Below are positions 1 through 7,414 of a stretch of 64,000 bases of DNA, piece by piece. The position numbers and the translations under genes were made by a program. Origin of the DNA: Gymnodinialimonas ulvae (GTDB lineage: Bacteria > Pseudomonadota > Alphaproteobacteria > Rhodobacterales > Rhodobacteraceae); NCBI RefSeq assembly GCF_037543845.1, contig NZ_JBBIFX010000001.1, positions 248,001 to 312,000 of the forward strand, given 5' to 3'. How positions within the stretch are numbered: the first letter of the stretch is position 1; each line of letters starts with the position of its first letter. Under the pieces are notes generated by a model. That model made no database searches. It was given only the letters and a program-made list of their open reading frames with translations, and had not been told where the DNA came from.

Positions 1-290
1 CGATGTTGTTGGGCATTCCGGGTGACGCGACCTACGCCAACTACGCCGAGGCGAACCGGGCCTTTTATCGGCTGACGGTTCTGCCCTTGGCGAGCCGGGT
101 CTGGGCGTCGTTGTCGCATTGGGTGTCGGGACTGGCGGGCGACGTCATCGAGATCACGCCTGACCTTGACGGGGTGCCGGCCCTGGCGGCTGAACGCGAG
201 GCGGCGTGGCGGCGCGTTTCGGAGGCCAGCTTCCTCACGGACGGTGAAAAGCGCCGGATGTTGGGGCTGCCGGAAAAGCCCGATGAGTGA
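1..290 (+). CDS. GTA portal protein (orfg3), C-terminal fragment
   Basis: The reading frame is open from the left edge of the window and stops at 288-290, so this is only the C-terminal ~96 residues of a longer protein; the ATG at 3 is an internal Met. The fragment has the HK97-family portal tail pattern: a helical stretch with NYAEANRAFY, TVLPLASRVW, then EREAAWRR and a final FLTDGEKRRMLGLPEKP. Portals form the dodecameric ring at one capsid vertex through which DNA enters and leaves. The identity rests on this tail plus its position directly before the protease and capsid genes of a GTA cluster. The stop overlaps the next start by 8 bases. Confidence 0.85.
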   Translation, partial: MLLGIPGDATYANYAEANRAFYRLTVLPLASRVWASLSHWVSGLAGDVIEITPDLDGVPALAAEREAAWRRVSEASFLTDGEKRRMLGLPEKPDE

Positions 291-531
291 GGCCAAGGAC
301 ATCGGCGGATCTCGCTACCTGTACGCGCCATTCGATGCGGCCAATGCCAAGATCGAAGCGAACGAGCGCGTCATGCAGGAACGATGGGCCGCGCTGACCT
401 TTCGGCTTGAAGGCATTGAGATGGCGCTGACGCGTTTGGAAAAACGCCTGTGGTTGGCGGTTTTCGGCGTCGTCTCAGTGATCATGGCGCAGGGTATCAA
501 TCAACTCTTGAACCTCAACATCGGCGGATAG
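283..531 (+). CDS. small GTA protein between portal and protease (orfg3.5-like)
   Basis: 82 codons; the start ATG at 283 overlaps the portal stop (ATGAGTGA). The protein has a soluble N-terminal half rich in charged residues (EANERVMQERW, RLEGIEMALTRLEKR, likely coiled coil) and one C-terminal membrane segment (roughly residues 57-74, LWLAVFGVVSVIMA). A short gene of this kind is found between portal and protease in RcGTA-type clusters. Its role is not established; the topology suggests an inner-membrane-anchored protein rather than a particle component. No signal peptide or enzyme motif is visible. Confidence 0.75.
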   Translation: MSEAKDIGGSRYLYAPFDAANAKIEANERVMQERWAALTFRLEGIEMALTRLEKRLWLAVFGVVSVIMAQGINQLLNLNIGG

Positions 532-540
532 GAGCCTGAC

Positions 541-1092
541 ATGCAGGGATATTCAGACAGCGGCCTGGAGGTAAAATTCCACCGCTTCAACGATGAGCTG
601 ACCTTGGGCGAGGACCATGTGATCGAAGGCTATGCTTCGTTCTTTGGCTCTGTCGACCAAGGTGGTGATGTCGTACAGCCCGGGGCCTACAAGGGGTCCT
701 TGGCCTCTGGCCGCGCAGTCAAGATGCTTTGGCAGCATGATCCGCGCGAGCCCATCGGCATCTGGGACGAGGTTCGAGAAGACACGAAAGGGCTCTACGT
801 CAAGGGCCGCTTGCTGGAGGATGTGGCGCGCGCGCGTGAAGCGGCGGCGCTGACCCGGGCGGGCGCGATTGACGGTCTATCCATCGGCTACCGAACGGTG
901 AAGGCGAGCAAAGACGACAGGGGCCGGAGGCTCCTGAACGAGGTGGAACTTTGGGAGGTCTCGCTTGTGACCTTTCCAATGCTTCCCGAGGCGCGTGTCG
1001 GATCCCATGAGGGCAAGTCCGAGGCGTTGCACGACCTGGCGCAGGTGTTCAACGACGCCCGCCGCACCCTGGCGGCGCGCAAGGCCCGCTGA
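541..1092 (+). CDS. GTA prohead protease (orfg4), HK97 family
   Basis: 183 residues, the normal length for HK97-family (U35) prohead proteases. It cleaves the N-terminal delta domain of the capsid protein during head maturation. Visible landmarks are the early strand EGYASFFGSVDQGGD, the catalytic His in LWQHDP (about residue 65), the catalytic Ser in GLSIGY (about residue 116), and the LWEVSLVTFPM segment with a conserved Glu. It begins 9 bases after the preceding stop and lies directly before the capsid gene, the usual maturation module order. All catalytic positions look intact, so the GTA is probably functional at this step. Confidence 0.93.
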   Translation: MQGYSDSGLEVKFHRFNDELTLGEDHVIEGYASFFGSVDQGGDVVQPGAYKGSLASGRAVKMLWQHDPREPIGIWDEVREDTKGLYVKGRLLEDVARAREAAALTRAGAIDGLSIGYRTVKASKDDRGRRLLNEVELWEVSLVTFPMLPEARVGSHEGKSEALHDLAQVFNDARRTLAARKAR

Positions 1093-1136
1093 TCGAGAGG
1101 GCCAGCAGGCCCAAATTCAACCAGAAGGGAATTCTC

Positions 1137-2318
1137 ATGACCGAGACCCATGACGGGGGCGCGGACCGCGCCCCCATGGCTGAAGTCAAGACCGCGATCG
1201 GCGGATTCTTGAGTGAATTCAACCAATTTCAAGACGACATGAATGCAAAGCTTCAAAAGCAGGAAGAGCGTATCACGATGCTGAATACCAAAACGAACAC
1301 CTTCGCACGTCCGGCTCTGTCGACCGAGATCGACGGCCAAGCGCCCCACAAACTGGCGCTGAAGACCTACCTTCAGTGTGGCGATGATGACGGCCTGCGT
1401 GGCCTGGAGCTTGAAGGCAAGGCGATGAACACCGCCGTGAATGCCGAAGGCGGCTACCTTGTCGACCCGCAGACTTCCGAGATGATCCAGTCGGTGCTGC
1501 GGTCTTCCTCTTCGCTTCGTTCGGTTGCCAATGTCGTTCAGGTCGAAGCGTCTTCGTTCGACGTATTGATCGACTCCGCCGATACCGGCGCAGGTTGGGC
1601 CGATGAGGTCGCCAGCACTGGCGAAACGGATACGCCGCAGATCGAGCGTATTTCGATCGCCTTGCACGAGCTGTCGGCCCTGCCCAAGGCATCGCAGCGG
1701 CTGCTGGATGACAGCGCATTCGACATCGAGGGCTGGCTTGCCGGTCGCATCGCCGACAAGTTCGCCCGCGCCGAAGCCGACAGCTTCGTCAACGGTGACG
1801 GGTCGGGCAAGCCCACGGGCATGTTGAGCCATCCGACCGTCGACAACGACAGCTGGAGCTGGGGCAACCTGGGTTACGTCGCCACCGGGACGGACGGTGA
1901 TTTTGACGCAACCAACGCGTCCGATGCGATTGTGGACCTGGTGTATTCGTTGGGCGCCCAATACCGCGCCAATGCGACCTTCGTGATGAATTCGAAGACC
2001 GCTGGCGCCGTGCGCAAGATGAAGGATGCCGACGGCCGTTTCTTGTGGTCCGATGGTCTTGCGGCTGGTGAGCCTGCTCGGCTGATGGGGTATCCGGTTC
2101 TGATTGCCGAAGACATGCCGGACATCGCGACCGACGCGATGGCGATTGCTTTTGGTGATTTCGGTTCGGGCTACACCATCGCGGAACGCCCCGATCTGCG
2201 CGTGCTGCGCGACCCGTTCTCGGCCAAGCCCCACGTTCTGTTCTATGCCACCAAGCGCGTTGGCGGTGATGTGACGGACTTCGGTGCGATCAAGCTGATG
2301 AAATTCGGCACCTCCTGA
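1137..2318 (+). CDS. GTA major capsid protein (orfg5), HK97 fold
   Basis: 393 residues. The N-terminal ~110 residues form a charged helical region (FLSEFNQFQDDMNAKLQKQE) typical of the scaffolding delta domain removed by the protease. The HK97-fold body follows, with NAEGGYLVDP, SSLRSVANVV, LSALPKASQRLLDDS and a DSFVNGDGSGKPTG motif shared by phage capsids of this family. The C-terminus ends in a strand-rich P/A-domain tail (FYATKRVGGDV). A plausible Shine-Dalgarno (AGAAGGGAA) precedes ATG 1137. It is followed 17 bases after the stop by a perfect 10-bp hairpin, which may help separate its high expression from the downstream genes. Confidence 0.95.
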   Translation: MTETHDGGADRAPMAEVKTAIGGFLSEFNQFQDDMNAKLQKQEERITMLNTKTNTFARPALSTEIDGQAPHKLALKTYLQCGDDDGLRGLELEGKAMNTAVNAEGGYLVDPQTSEMIQSVLRSSSSLRSVANVVQVEASSFDVLIDSADTGAGWADEVASTGETDTPQIERISIALHELSALPKASQRLLDDSAFDIEGWLAGRIADKFARAEADSFVNGDGSGKPTGMLSHPTVDNDSWSWGNLGYVATGTDGDFDATNASDAIVDLVYSLGAQYRANATFVMNSKTAGAVRKMKDADGRFLWSDGLAAGEPARLMGYPVLIAEDMPDIATDAMAIAFGDFGSGYTIAERPDLRVLRDPFSAKPHVLFYATKRVGGDVTDFGAIKLMKFGTS

Positions 2319-2334
2319 TCGAGGTCTGACCCAA

Positions 2335-2362
2335 TCCGACCCGGCGTGTAATCCGGGTCGGA
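2335..2362 (+). promoter_or_regulatory. strong hairpin immediately after the capsid gene
   Basis: A perfect inverted repeat, TCCGACCCGG / CCGGGTCGGA, with an 8-base loop (2345-2352). No run of T follows, so it is not a classical intrinsic terminator. Its place 17 bases after the capsid stop, in the longest gap of the cluster, suggests mRNA 3'-end stabilisation or partial attenuation. This role is inferred. Confidence 0.6.
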
Positions 2363-2479
2363 CGGGGCGTGGAACGCGGGCCTTTGCGGGTCCAGCTGCG
2401 CGTCTCTCCGCATGAGCAGCGCGGAGGTCGGCGCCACGCCCCAACAACTTTCCACCAAACTTTACCCGGAGAATTCAAC

Positions 2480-3064
2480 ATGATGATGGTCGAATTGACC
2501 TCCGTGCCTGCCGCCGTCTTGCCGATTGATGCGCTGTCGGAGCACCTGCGCCTGTCCTCCTGGTTCGCGGATGACGGCAGCCAGAATGCGCAATTGGAAA
2601 GCTGCCTGCGTTCGGCGCTTGCAGCGATTGAAGCGAGGATTGGGAAGGCCTTGTTCCAGCGCCAATTCGTATTGACGCTGCTGGGGTGGTCGAGTGAGGG
2701 CAGTCATGCCCTGCCGATTGCACCGGTGGCGCAGATTGACTCGATCACGATGATCGCGCGCGATGGAACAGCGCAAACCATCGACGCCGATAGCTATGCT
2801 GTTCAGCCCGATGGGCATCGCCCGCGTCTGGTGGCGACCCGCGGGAGCCTTCCTTCACCTGGTATTGGTGGGTCACTTGAAATGACATTCACCGCCGGCT
2901 TCAGTGCGGATTGGGACGGCGTGCCAGCAGATCTGAAGCATGGACTGCTGGCCTTGGCGGCGGAGTTTTACAATTTGCAGGCCCATGCGCCGCGGCAGAT
3001 GTCCCCACATGTTATGGGTCTGATCGAGCCGTATCGGCAGCTGCGTCTTGGGGCATCGGCATGA
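2480..3064 (+). CDS. GTA head-tail connector/adaptor (orfg6)
   Basis: 194 residues. ATG 2480 is preferred over an upstream in-frame ATG at 2369 because a CCGGAGA Shine-Dalgarno lies just before it and the upstream extension reads as low-complexity Arg-rich sequence. The protein matches the phage gp6/phiE125 gp8-like connector type: an N-terminal helical part (ALSEHLRLSSWFADD, ALAAIEARIGKALFQRQF) followed by a beta-rich part (IAPVAQIDSITMI, LEMTFTAGFSADWDGVPADLKHGLLALAAEFY). In RcGTA the product sits beneath the portal. The stop overlaps the next start by 4 bases (ATGA), showing tight translational coupling. Confidence 0.88.
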   Translation: MMMVELTSVPAAVLPIDALSEHLRLSSWFADDGSQNAQLESCLRSALAAIEARIGKALFQRQFVLTLLGWSSEGSHALPIAPVAQIDSITMIARDGTAQTIDADSYAVQPDGHRPRLVATRGSLPSPGIGGSLEMTFTAGFSADWDGVPADLKHGLLALAAEFYNLQAHAPRQMSPHVMGLIEPYRQLRLGASA

Positions 3065-3387
3065 AGGTTCCTCAGATCAATCGAAAGCTGATCCTCGAAG
3101 CGCCGGGGCGCGTGGACGACGGTGCGGGCGGGTTTTCAGAGACCTGGGCGCCGCTTGGTATCATCTGGGGTGAAGTGTTGGCCCGTGGGTCGGGCCGTGA
3201 GGCGGAGGCGTCGGAGCTCAAGCTCAAGGTCACCGTTCGTGCGGCTCCGCAAGGGGCCCCGAGCCGTCCGCGCGCGGACATGCGGTTTCGCGATGGTGAA
3301 CGGATCTATCACATCGAAGCGGTGACCGAGGCCGAAGCGGCCGGGCACTACCTGGTGTGTTTCGTCAAAGAGGAGGTTGGCGCATGA
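3061..3387 (+). CDS. GTA head closure / head-tail joining protein (orfg7)
   Basis: 108 residues starting at ATG 3061, coupled by ATGA overlap to the connector gene and by a similar overlap to the next. It has the small beta-barrel pattern of phage head closure proteins (SPP1 gp16 type): GRVDDGAGGFSETWAPLGIIWGEVLARG near the N-terminus, then a strand-rich half with MRFRDGERIYHIEAV. It would seal the head after DNA packaging and join the tail. The ATG used gives the usual family length; a longer frame beginning at 2911 overlaps the connector gene out of frame and is not credible. Confidence 0.87.
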   Translation: MKVPQINRKLILEAPGRVDDGAGGFSETWAPLGIIWGEVLARGSGREAEASELKLKVTVRAAPQGAPSRPRADMRFRDGERIYHIEAVTEAEAAGHYLVCFVKEEVGA

Positions 3388-3794
3388 GCTATGCCGCAAC
3401 AGCCGCCCTGCAGGCTGCCGTCTACAGCGCGTTGGTCGCCGATGCGGAGGTCTCGGGTATGGCAGATGGCGCGATTTACGACGCATTGCCTGCGGGACCA
3501 GTGCCGTCGACCTACATCCGCCTCGGTGCCGAGCGGGTGCGCGATGCGTCGGATAAAACTGGGTCGGGCGCGGTGCATGATTTCCCAGTCACGATTGTGA
3601 CGGATGCCGCCGGATACCATGCGGCCAAGCAGATCGCAGCCGCCATTTCGGACGCTTTGATCGATGCCGATTTGAGCCTCACGCGCGGCTCGTTGACGGC
3701 ATTGAATTTCCTTCGGGCGCGGGCCCGTCGGGTCGCGGACACGCGCGAAATCGAGGTCTGGTTTCGTGCCCGGATCGATACGAGCGACGCCTGA
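3384..3794 (+). CDS. GTA tail terminator protein (orfg8), DUF3168
   Basis: 136 residues from ATG 3384 (ATGA overlap with the previous gene). The protein matches the DUF3168 type: an N-terminal helix (AALQAAVYSALVADAEVSG), a DALPAGPVPSTYIRLG segment, a central strand (HDFPVTIVTDAAGYHAAKQIAAAISDAL), and a final strand pair ending WFRARIDTSD. In RcGTA-like particles it forms the ring that caps tail-tube growth and joins the tail to the head. Its location between head closure and tube genes fits the head-tail order of siphophage modules. Confidence 0.86.
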   Translation: MSYAATAALQAAVYSALVADAEVSGMADGAIYDALPAGPVPSTYIRLGAERVRDASDKTGSGAVHDFPVTIVTDAAGYHAAKQIAAAISDALIDADLSLTRGSLTALNFLRARARRVADTREIEVWFRARIDTSDA

Positions 3795-3834
3795 AGGTCG
3801 ACTCGCAACTCATTGACAATACTGGAGAAGCCCA

Positions 3835-4248
3835 ATGACGGCACAAAGCGGTAAGGATCTTCTTGTGAAGGTCGACATGGATGGAAATGGCGTATTCGAG
3901 ACGATGGCGGGCCTGCGTGCCAGTCGCCTTTCGTTCAATTCCGAAAGCGTGGATGTGACCAGCCTGGAATCTACCGGAGGATGGCGTGAGCTGCTGCGCG
4001 GTGGTGGTGTGAAATCAGCCGCGATCAGCGGTTCGGGCATCTTCCGCGACAGCTCCACCGACGAGCGGGCGCGCGACATCTTCTTTCAGGGCGAAATGCC
4101 CGACTTTCAGGTTGTCATACCCGATTTCGGGGTGGTGGAAGGCGCGTTTCAGATCACGTCCATCGAATATGCGGGCACACATGACGGCGAGGCGACCTAC
4201 GAGGTCTCCATGGCGTCTGCGGGCGCGCTGACGTTCACCGCGGCCTAA
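3835..4248 (+). CDS. GTA major tail (tube) protein (orfg9)
   Basis: 137 residues with a clear TP901-1-type major tail protein profile: GKDLLVKVDMDGNGVFETMAGLRA at the start, SFNSESVDVTSLES, then SAAISGSGIFRDSSTDERARD and a beta-rich C-terminus (FQITSIEYAGTHDGEATYEVSM). It polymerises into the tail tube around the tape measure. A GGAGAA Shine-Dalgarno lies a few bases before ATG 3835, and the 40-base leader is one of the few real gaps in this cluster, in line with higher expression of a structural repeat unit. Confidence 0.92.
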   Translation: MTAQSGKDLLVKVDMDGNGVFETMAGLRASRLSFNSESVDVTSLESTGGWRELLRGGGVKSAAISGSGIFRDSSTDERARDIFFQGEMPDFQVVIPDFGVVEGAFQITSIEYAGTHDGEATYEVSMASAGALTFTAA

Positions 4249-4251
4249 GCC

Positions 4252-4566
4252 ATGGCCAACCCATGGACCGGGGAGGTGGCGTTGGTTGTCGATGGCCAGC
4301 GCCATGTGGCGAAATTGACCCTTGGCGCATTGGCCGAATTGGAAGCGCGCCTTGGGGCCGGTTCCTTGACTGAAATGGTCAGTCGGTTCGAAGGCGAGGC
4401 GCTGAAGTCGGCGGATGTGCTGGCCTTGGTCTGTGCGGGCCTGCGCGGAGGAGGCTGGCAGGGTGATCTCGAAGATCTTCTCCACGCCGAGATTGAAGGG
4501 GGCGTTCTAGAGGCCGCGAGGGTTGCTGCACGGCTTCTGATGCTGGCCTTCCGGCCACAGCAATGA
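4252..4566 (+). CDS. GTA tail assembly chaperone, first (orfg10)
   Basis: 104 residues, beginning 3 bases after the tube gene. The pattern (FTLGALAELEARLGAGSLTEM-like segment, then FEGEALKSADVLALVCAGLRGGG and a helical end) is that of the GTA orfg10 / phage tail assembly chaperone family. These chaperones bind the tape measure before tube polymerisation. In many phages the two chaperone parts come from a ribosomal frameshift; here they are two separate frames overlapping by 4 bases, as in RcGTA. Confidence 0.85.
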   Translation: MANPWTGEVALVVDGQRHVAKLTLGALAELEARLGAGSLTEMVSRFEGEALKSADVLALVCAGLRGGGWQGDLEDLLHAEIEGGVLEAARVAARLLMLAFRPQQ

Positions 4567-4784
4567 GCGGCGCAAAGGGCTTTGACTGGCCCGCGTTGAT
4601 GCGTGTGGCGTTCCACGGCCTTGGATTGAACCCCGCCGAGTTTTGGGCGCTGACCCCGTCGGAATTTCTGATCTTGCTCGGCCCCGAGAGCGGGGCCGCG
4701 CCTTTGCGGCGTGATGCGTTTGAAGCACATTTAGCGCGCTTCCCTGACACGAAGGACGAGGATGGACATGACAGAGATGGATGA
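4563..4784 (+). CDS. GTA tail assembly chaperone, second (orfg10.1)
   Basis: 73 residues from ATG 4563, overlapping the previous stop. It carries the short Rcc01693-type pattern: FDWPALMRVAFHGLGLNP, FWALTPSEFLILLG, and the conserved central Arg-rich helix. The size and its position between chaperone 1 and the tape measure match the GTA family. The C-terminal 20 codons overlap the tape measure start, so the pair is probably translationally coupled. Confidence 0.83.
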   Translation: MSGAKGFDWPALMRVAFHGLGLNPAEFWALTPSEFLILLGPESGAAPLRRDAFEAHLARFPDTKDEDGHDRDG

Positions 4785-5433
4785 CACGCTTGGTCGGTTT
4801 GACAGCGAAATTGCCGAATTGGAACAAAGCCTTGCAGGGGCGACCTCGATGGCGGCAGCGTTTCAGGGCGAGCTGCGCGAGATGCAGGGCGCGATGCTTT
4901 ACACGGGTCGCGAAGTAAACTCGATGAGCCGCGCGATTGGCGGCGGGCTGCGAAGAGCATTTGATGGTGTGGTCTTTGACGGTATGCGACTGTCGGATGC
5001 CTTGCGCAGTGTGGCAACCTCGATGGTCGATGCCGCTTACAATACCGCGATGCGACCCGTTCAAGGTGCGTTGGGTTCGGCGATTTCGAACGGCATGAAC
5101 GGACTTTTGAGCGGTATTCTTCCGTTTGAGAATGGCGGTGCGATCAGCCAGGGGCGGGTGATGCCCTTCGCGCGGGGCGGTGTGGTCAGCGGGCCGACGA
5201 CCTTTCCGATGCGTGGGGGCACTGGTCTGATGGGGGAAGCCGGGCCGGAGGCGATCATGCCGTTGCGTCGCGGTGCGGACGGCAAATTGGGGGTGGCTGC
5301 TGCCGGTGGTGGCGGTTCCGTGAGCGTCACCATGAACATCACAACGCCTGATGTGCAGGGATTCCGACGCTCCTCGAGCCAGGTCGCCGCTGAAATGCAG
5401 CGTGCCTTGGCCCGCGGCCAGCGCAATCGTTGA
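4762..5433 (+). CDS. GTA tail tape measure protein (orfg11)
   Basis: 223 residues, short for a tape measure, matching the short tail of RcGTA-type particles. The N-terminal third is a coiled coil (FDSEIAELEQSLAGATSMAAAF). A Gly-rich C-terminal region carries repeated motifs of phage tape measures: FENGGAISQGRVMPFARGGVVSGPTTF and GLMGEAGPEAIMPLRR. ATG codons at 4762, 4768 and 4777 are all possible in-frame starts. A GAGGATGG sequence sits best for 4768, so the first two residues are uncertain. The gene overlaps the chaperone gene by 23 bases. Confidence 0.88.
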   Translation: MDMTEMDDTLGRFDSEIAELEQSLAGATSMAAAFQGELREMQGAMLYTGREVNSMSRAIGGGLRRAFDGVVFDGMRLSDALRSVATSMVDAAYNTAMRPVQGALGSAISNGMNGLLSGILPFENGGAISQGRVMPFARGGVVSGPTTFPMRGGTGLMGEAGPEAIMPLRRGADGKLGVAAAGGGGSVSVTMNITTPDVQGFRRSSSQVAAEMQRALARGQRNR

Positions 5434-5445
5434 GGGAGAAAGAAC

Positions 5446-6078
5446 ATGGGATTTCATGAGGTTCGCTTTCCCACCAACCTGAGCTTCGGATCGGTTGGCG
5501 GGCCTGAACGACGCACGGATGTGGTGGCTCTGACCAACGGCCACGAAGAACGCAATACGCCCTGGGCGCATTCGCGCCGGCGCTATGATGCGGGCGTCGC
5601 GATGCGCTCTCTCGACGATATTTCCGTGCTGATCGACTTTTTTGAGGCACGGCGCGGACAGCTTCATGGTTTCCGCTGGAAGGATTGGTCGGATTTCAAA
5701 ACGACGAAACCCTCTGGCACGCCAGGCTTCCGTGATCAGGTGATCGGAATGGGGGATGGTGAAACGAAAACGTTTCAGCTTAAGAAAAACTATCAATCCG
5801 GCCCAAACACCTATGAAAGACCGATTTCGAAACCGGTGGAGGGCACAGTGCTGGCCGGTGTGTCCGTCGATGAGCAGATCGCGGGCGTGCATTTTGATGT
5901 CGATTACGCCAGCGGCGAGATCACCTTTGTGGATGCGCCACCTGCGGACGCCGAAGTAACGGCAGGGTTTGAATTCGACGTGCCGGTACGGTTCGACACC
6001 GACAGCATCCAGACATCCGTATCCTCTTTTCAAGCCGGTGAGGTGCCGAATGTGCCGATCGTGGAGATCCGGATATGA
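5446..6078 (+). CDS. GTA distal tail protein (orfg12), DUF2460
   Basis: 210 residues with the strong DUF2460 signature: start GFHEVRFPTNLSFGSVGGPER, then RRYDAGVAMRSLDDI, FFEARRGQLHGFRWKDWSDF and the conserved tail ITFVDAPPADAEVTAGFEFDVPVRFD. A GGGAGAAAG Shine-Dalgarno precedes ATG 5446. In RcGTA the product forms the distal tail ring that links the tube to the hub. It overlaps the next gene by 4 bases (ATGA). Confidence 0.92.
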   Translation: MGFHEVRFPTNLSFGSVGGPERRTDVVALTNGHEERNTPWAHSRRRYDAGVAMRSLDDISVLIDFFEARRGQLHGFRWKDWSDFKTTKPSGTPGFRDQVIGMGDGETKTFQLKKNYQSGPNTYERPISKPVEGTVLAGVSVDEQIAGVHFDVDYASGEITFVDAPPADAEVTAGFEFDVPVRFDTDSIQTSVSSFQAGEVPNVPIVEIRI

Positions 6079-6953
6079 GCGTTCAAGCCCTTGATGAGCA
6101 TCTGGAGTCCGGCACCACGGCCATTTCGAGGTGTTGGCGTGTGACGCGTTCGGATGGGAGGAGCTACGGCTTCACAGATCACGATTGCGACCTTGAATTT
6201 GAGGGTACGATGTTTCGTGCGGGCACCGGGCTCAGCGCAGCGGCGCTCAGCCAGACGACGGGCCTTTCGGTGGACAACACCGAGGCCGTAGGGGCGTTGA
6301 GCGATGCTTCGATCACGGAAGAGGACATCTTTGCGGGCCGGTTTGACGGGGCGGAGGTCGAGGCATGGTTGGTGCAATGGGATGAGCCCGAGAACCGGGT
6401 GCTGCAATTCCGTGGCTCATTTGGCGAGATCACACGGGCAAATGGCGGTTTTTCAGCCGAATTGCGTGGACTTGCCGAGAGGTTAAACGTCCCCACTGGA
6501 CGCGTGTTCCAACGGTCGTGTCCCGCGGTCTTGGGGGATGCCGATTGCGGATTTGACCTGAATCAGCCTGGTTATGTGACCGAGGCGCAGATCACCACGA
6601 CAGATGGGCGGATGTTCACCTTTGACGGGCTCACCGGGTTCACGCCGCGGTGGTTCGAGCGCGGGCAAATGCGTGTGCTTACCGGCGTGGCGGAGGGGTT
6701 GTCCGGAGCGGTGAAGCTGGACCGTGTCAACGGCACACTTCGTACCGTCGAGCTGTGGGATACCCTTCGGGCGGACGTGGCCGCTGGCGATATGGTCCGA
6801 CTGGCCGCGGGGTGCGACAAACGCATGTCGAGCTGTCGGCTGAAGTTTGACAACCTGATGAATTATCGTGGTTTCCCGGACATCCCGGACGAGGATTGGC
6901 AGATGGCGCATCCGACACGAATGTCGGCCCGTGACGGAAGTTCGCGGCGATGA
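6075..6953 (+). CDS. GTA baseplate hub protein (orfg13), DUF2163 / BR0599
   Basis: 292 residues: an N-terminal DUF2163 domain (CWRVTRSDGRSYGFTDHD, about residues 15-160) followed by a BR0599-type C-terminal domain. Four Cys lie in conserved spots: SCPAVLGDADCGF (about residues 154-163) and GCDKRMSSCRLKF (about 253-260). They fit a metal or iron-sulfur cluster of the kind known for the lambda tail protein gpL and proposed for RcGTA hubs. The C-terminus has the familiar NYRGFPDIP motif. It is flanked by 4-base overlaps on both sides. Confidence 0.9.
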   Translation: MSVQALDEHLESGTTAISRCWRVTRSDGRSYGFTDHDCDLEFEGTMFRAGTGLSAAALSQTTGLSVDNTEAVGALSDASITEEDIFAGRFDGAEVEAWLVQWDEPENRVLQFRGSFGEITRANGGFSAELRGLAERLNVPTGRVFQRSCPAVLGDADCGFDLNQPGYVTEAQITTTDGRMFTFDGLTGFTPRWFERGQMRVLTGVAEGLSGAVKLDRVNGTLRTVELWDTLRADVAAGDMVRLAAGCDKRMSSCRLKFDNLMNYRGFPDIPDEDWQMAHPTRMSARDGSSRR

Positions 6954-7402
6954 GCACGGTTGTCGACACCGCCCGGACCTGGCTTGGCACGCCCTACGTC
7001 CATCAGGCGTCGTGCAAGGGCGCGGGCTGCGATTGCCTGGGCCTTCTTTTGGGGGTCTGGCGTGAGATACATGGCCCGCTGCCCGCGCCTGTTCCGGCCT
7101 ACACCAACGATTGGTCGGAAGTGTCGGGGGAGGAGCGCCTGCTGGAAGCGGCGCGTGCGCATCTGCTTGAGAAGCCCCGGGGTGAAGCCGCGCTGGGTGA
7201 CGTCGTGATCTTTCGGATGCGCGCAAGTGCAGTGGCCAAACATGTGGGTATCCAGTCGGAAGTCGGCCCAATCCCGCGATTTATCCACGCTTATTCCGGG
7301 CGTGACGTCACGGAGAGCGTCCTGACCCGCCCTTGGGCACGACGCGTGGCAGCGCGGTTCTCGTTTCCGCCCCCCACACAAGACGCGGCTTCGGCCAAGT
7401 AA
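6950..7402 (+). CDS. GTA NlpC/P60 cell wall peptidase (orfg14)
   Basis: 150 residues of the NlpC/P60 superfamily, the GTA/phage cell-wall peptidase group. The catalytic Cys is in GCDCLGLL (about residue 28), the His is in AKHVGI (about residue 93), and a third polar position is in FIHAYS. The N-terminal WLGTPYVHQASCKGAGC matches the family. The particle uses this enzyme to cut peptidoglycan during DNA delivery. No signal peptide is present, as expected for a virion-borne enzyme. It overlaps the hub gene by 4 bases and is followed by the large baseplate gene 12 bases later. Confidence 0.92.
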   Translation: MSTVVDTARTWLGTPYVHQASCKGAGCDCLGLLLGVWREIHGPLPAPVPAYTNDWSEVSGEERLLEAARAHLLEKPRGEAALGDVVIFRMRASAVAKHVGIQSEVGPIPRFIHAYSGRDVTESVLTRPWARRVAARFSFPPPTQDAASAK

Positions 7403-7414
7403 AGGACCCAACCG

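Noticed and set aside
888..2447. Long minus-strand frame antisense to the GTA protease and capsid
   Set aside because: High-GC shadow frame; the plus-strand genes have clear family motifs and the antisense translation is Arg/His-rich with no recognisable domain.
4507..6033. 508-codon minus-strand frame across GTA tail genes
   Set aside because: Opposite to recognised tail genes; composition typical of an antisense shadow.
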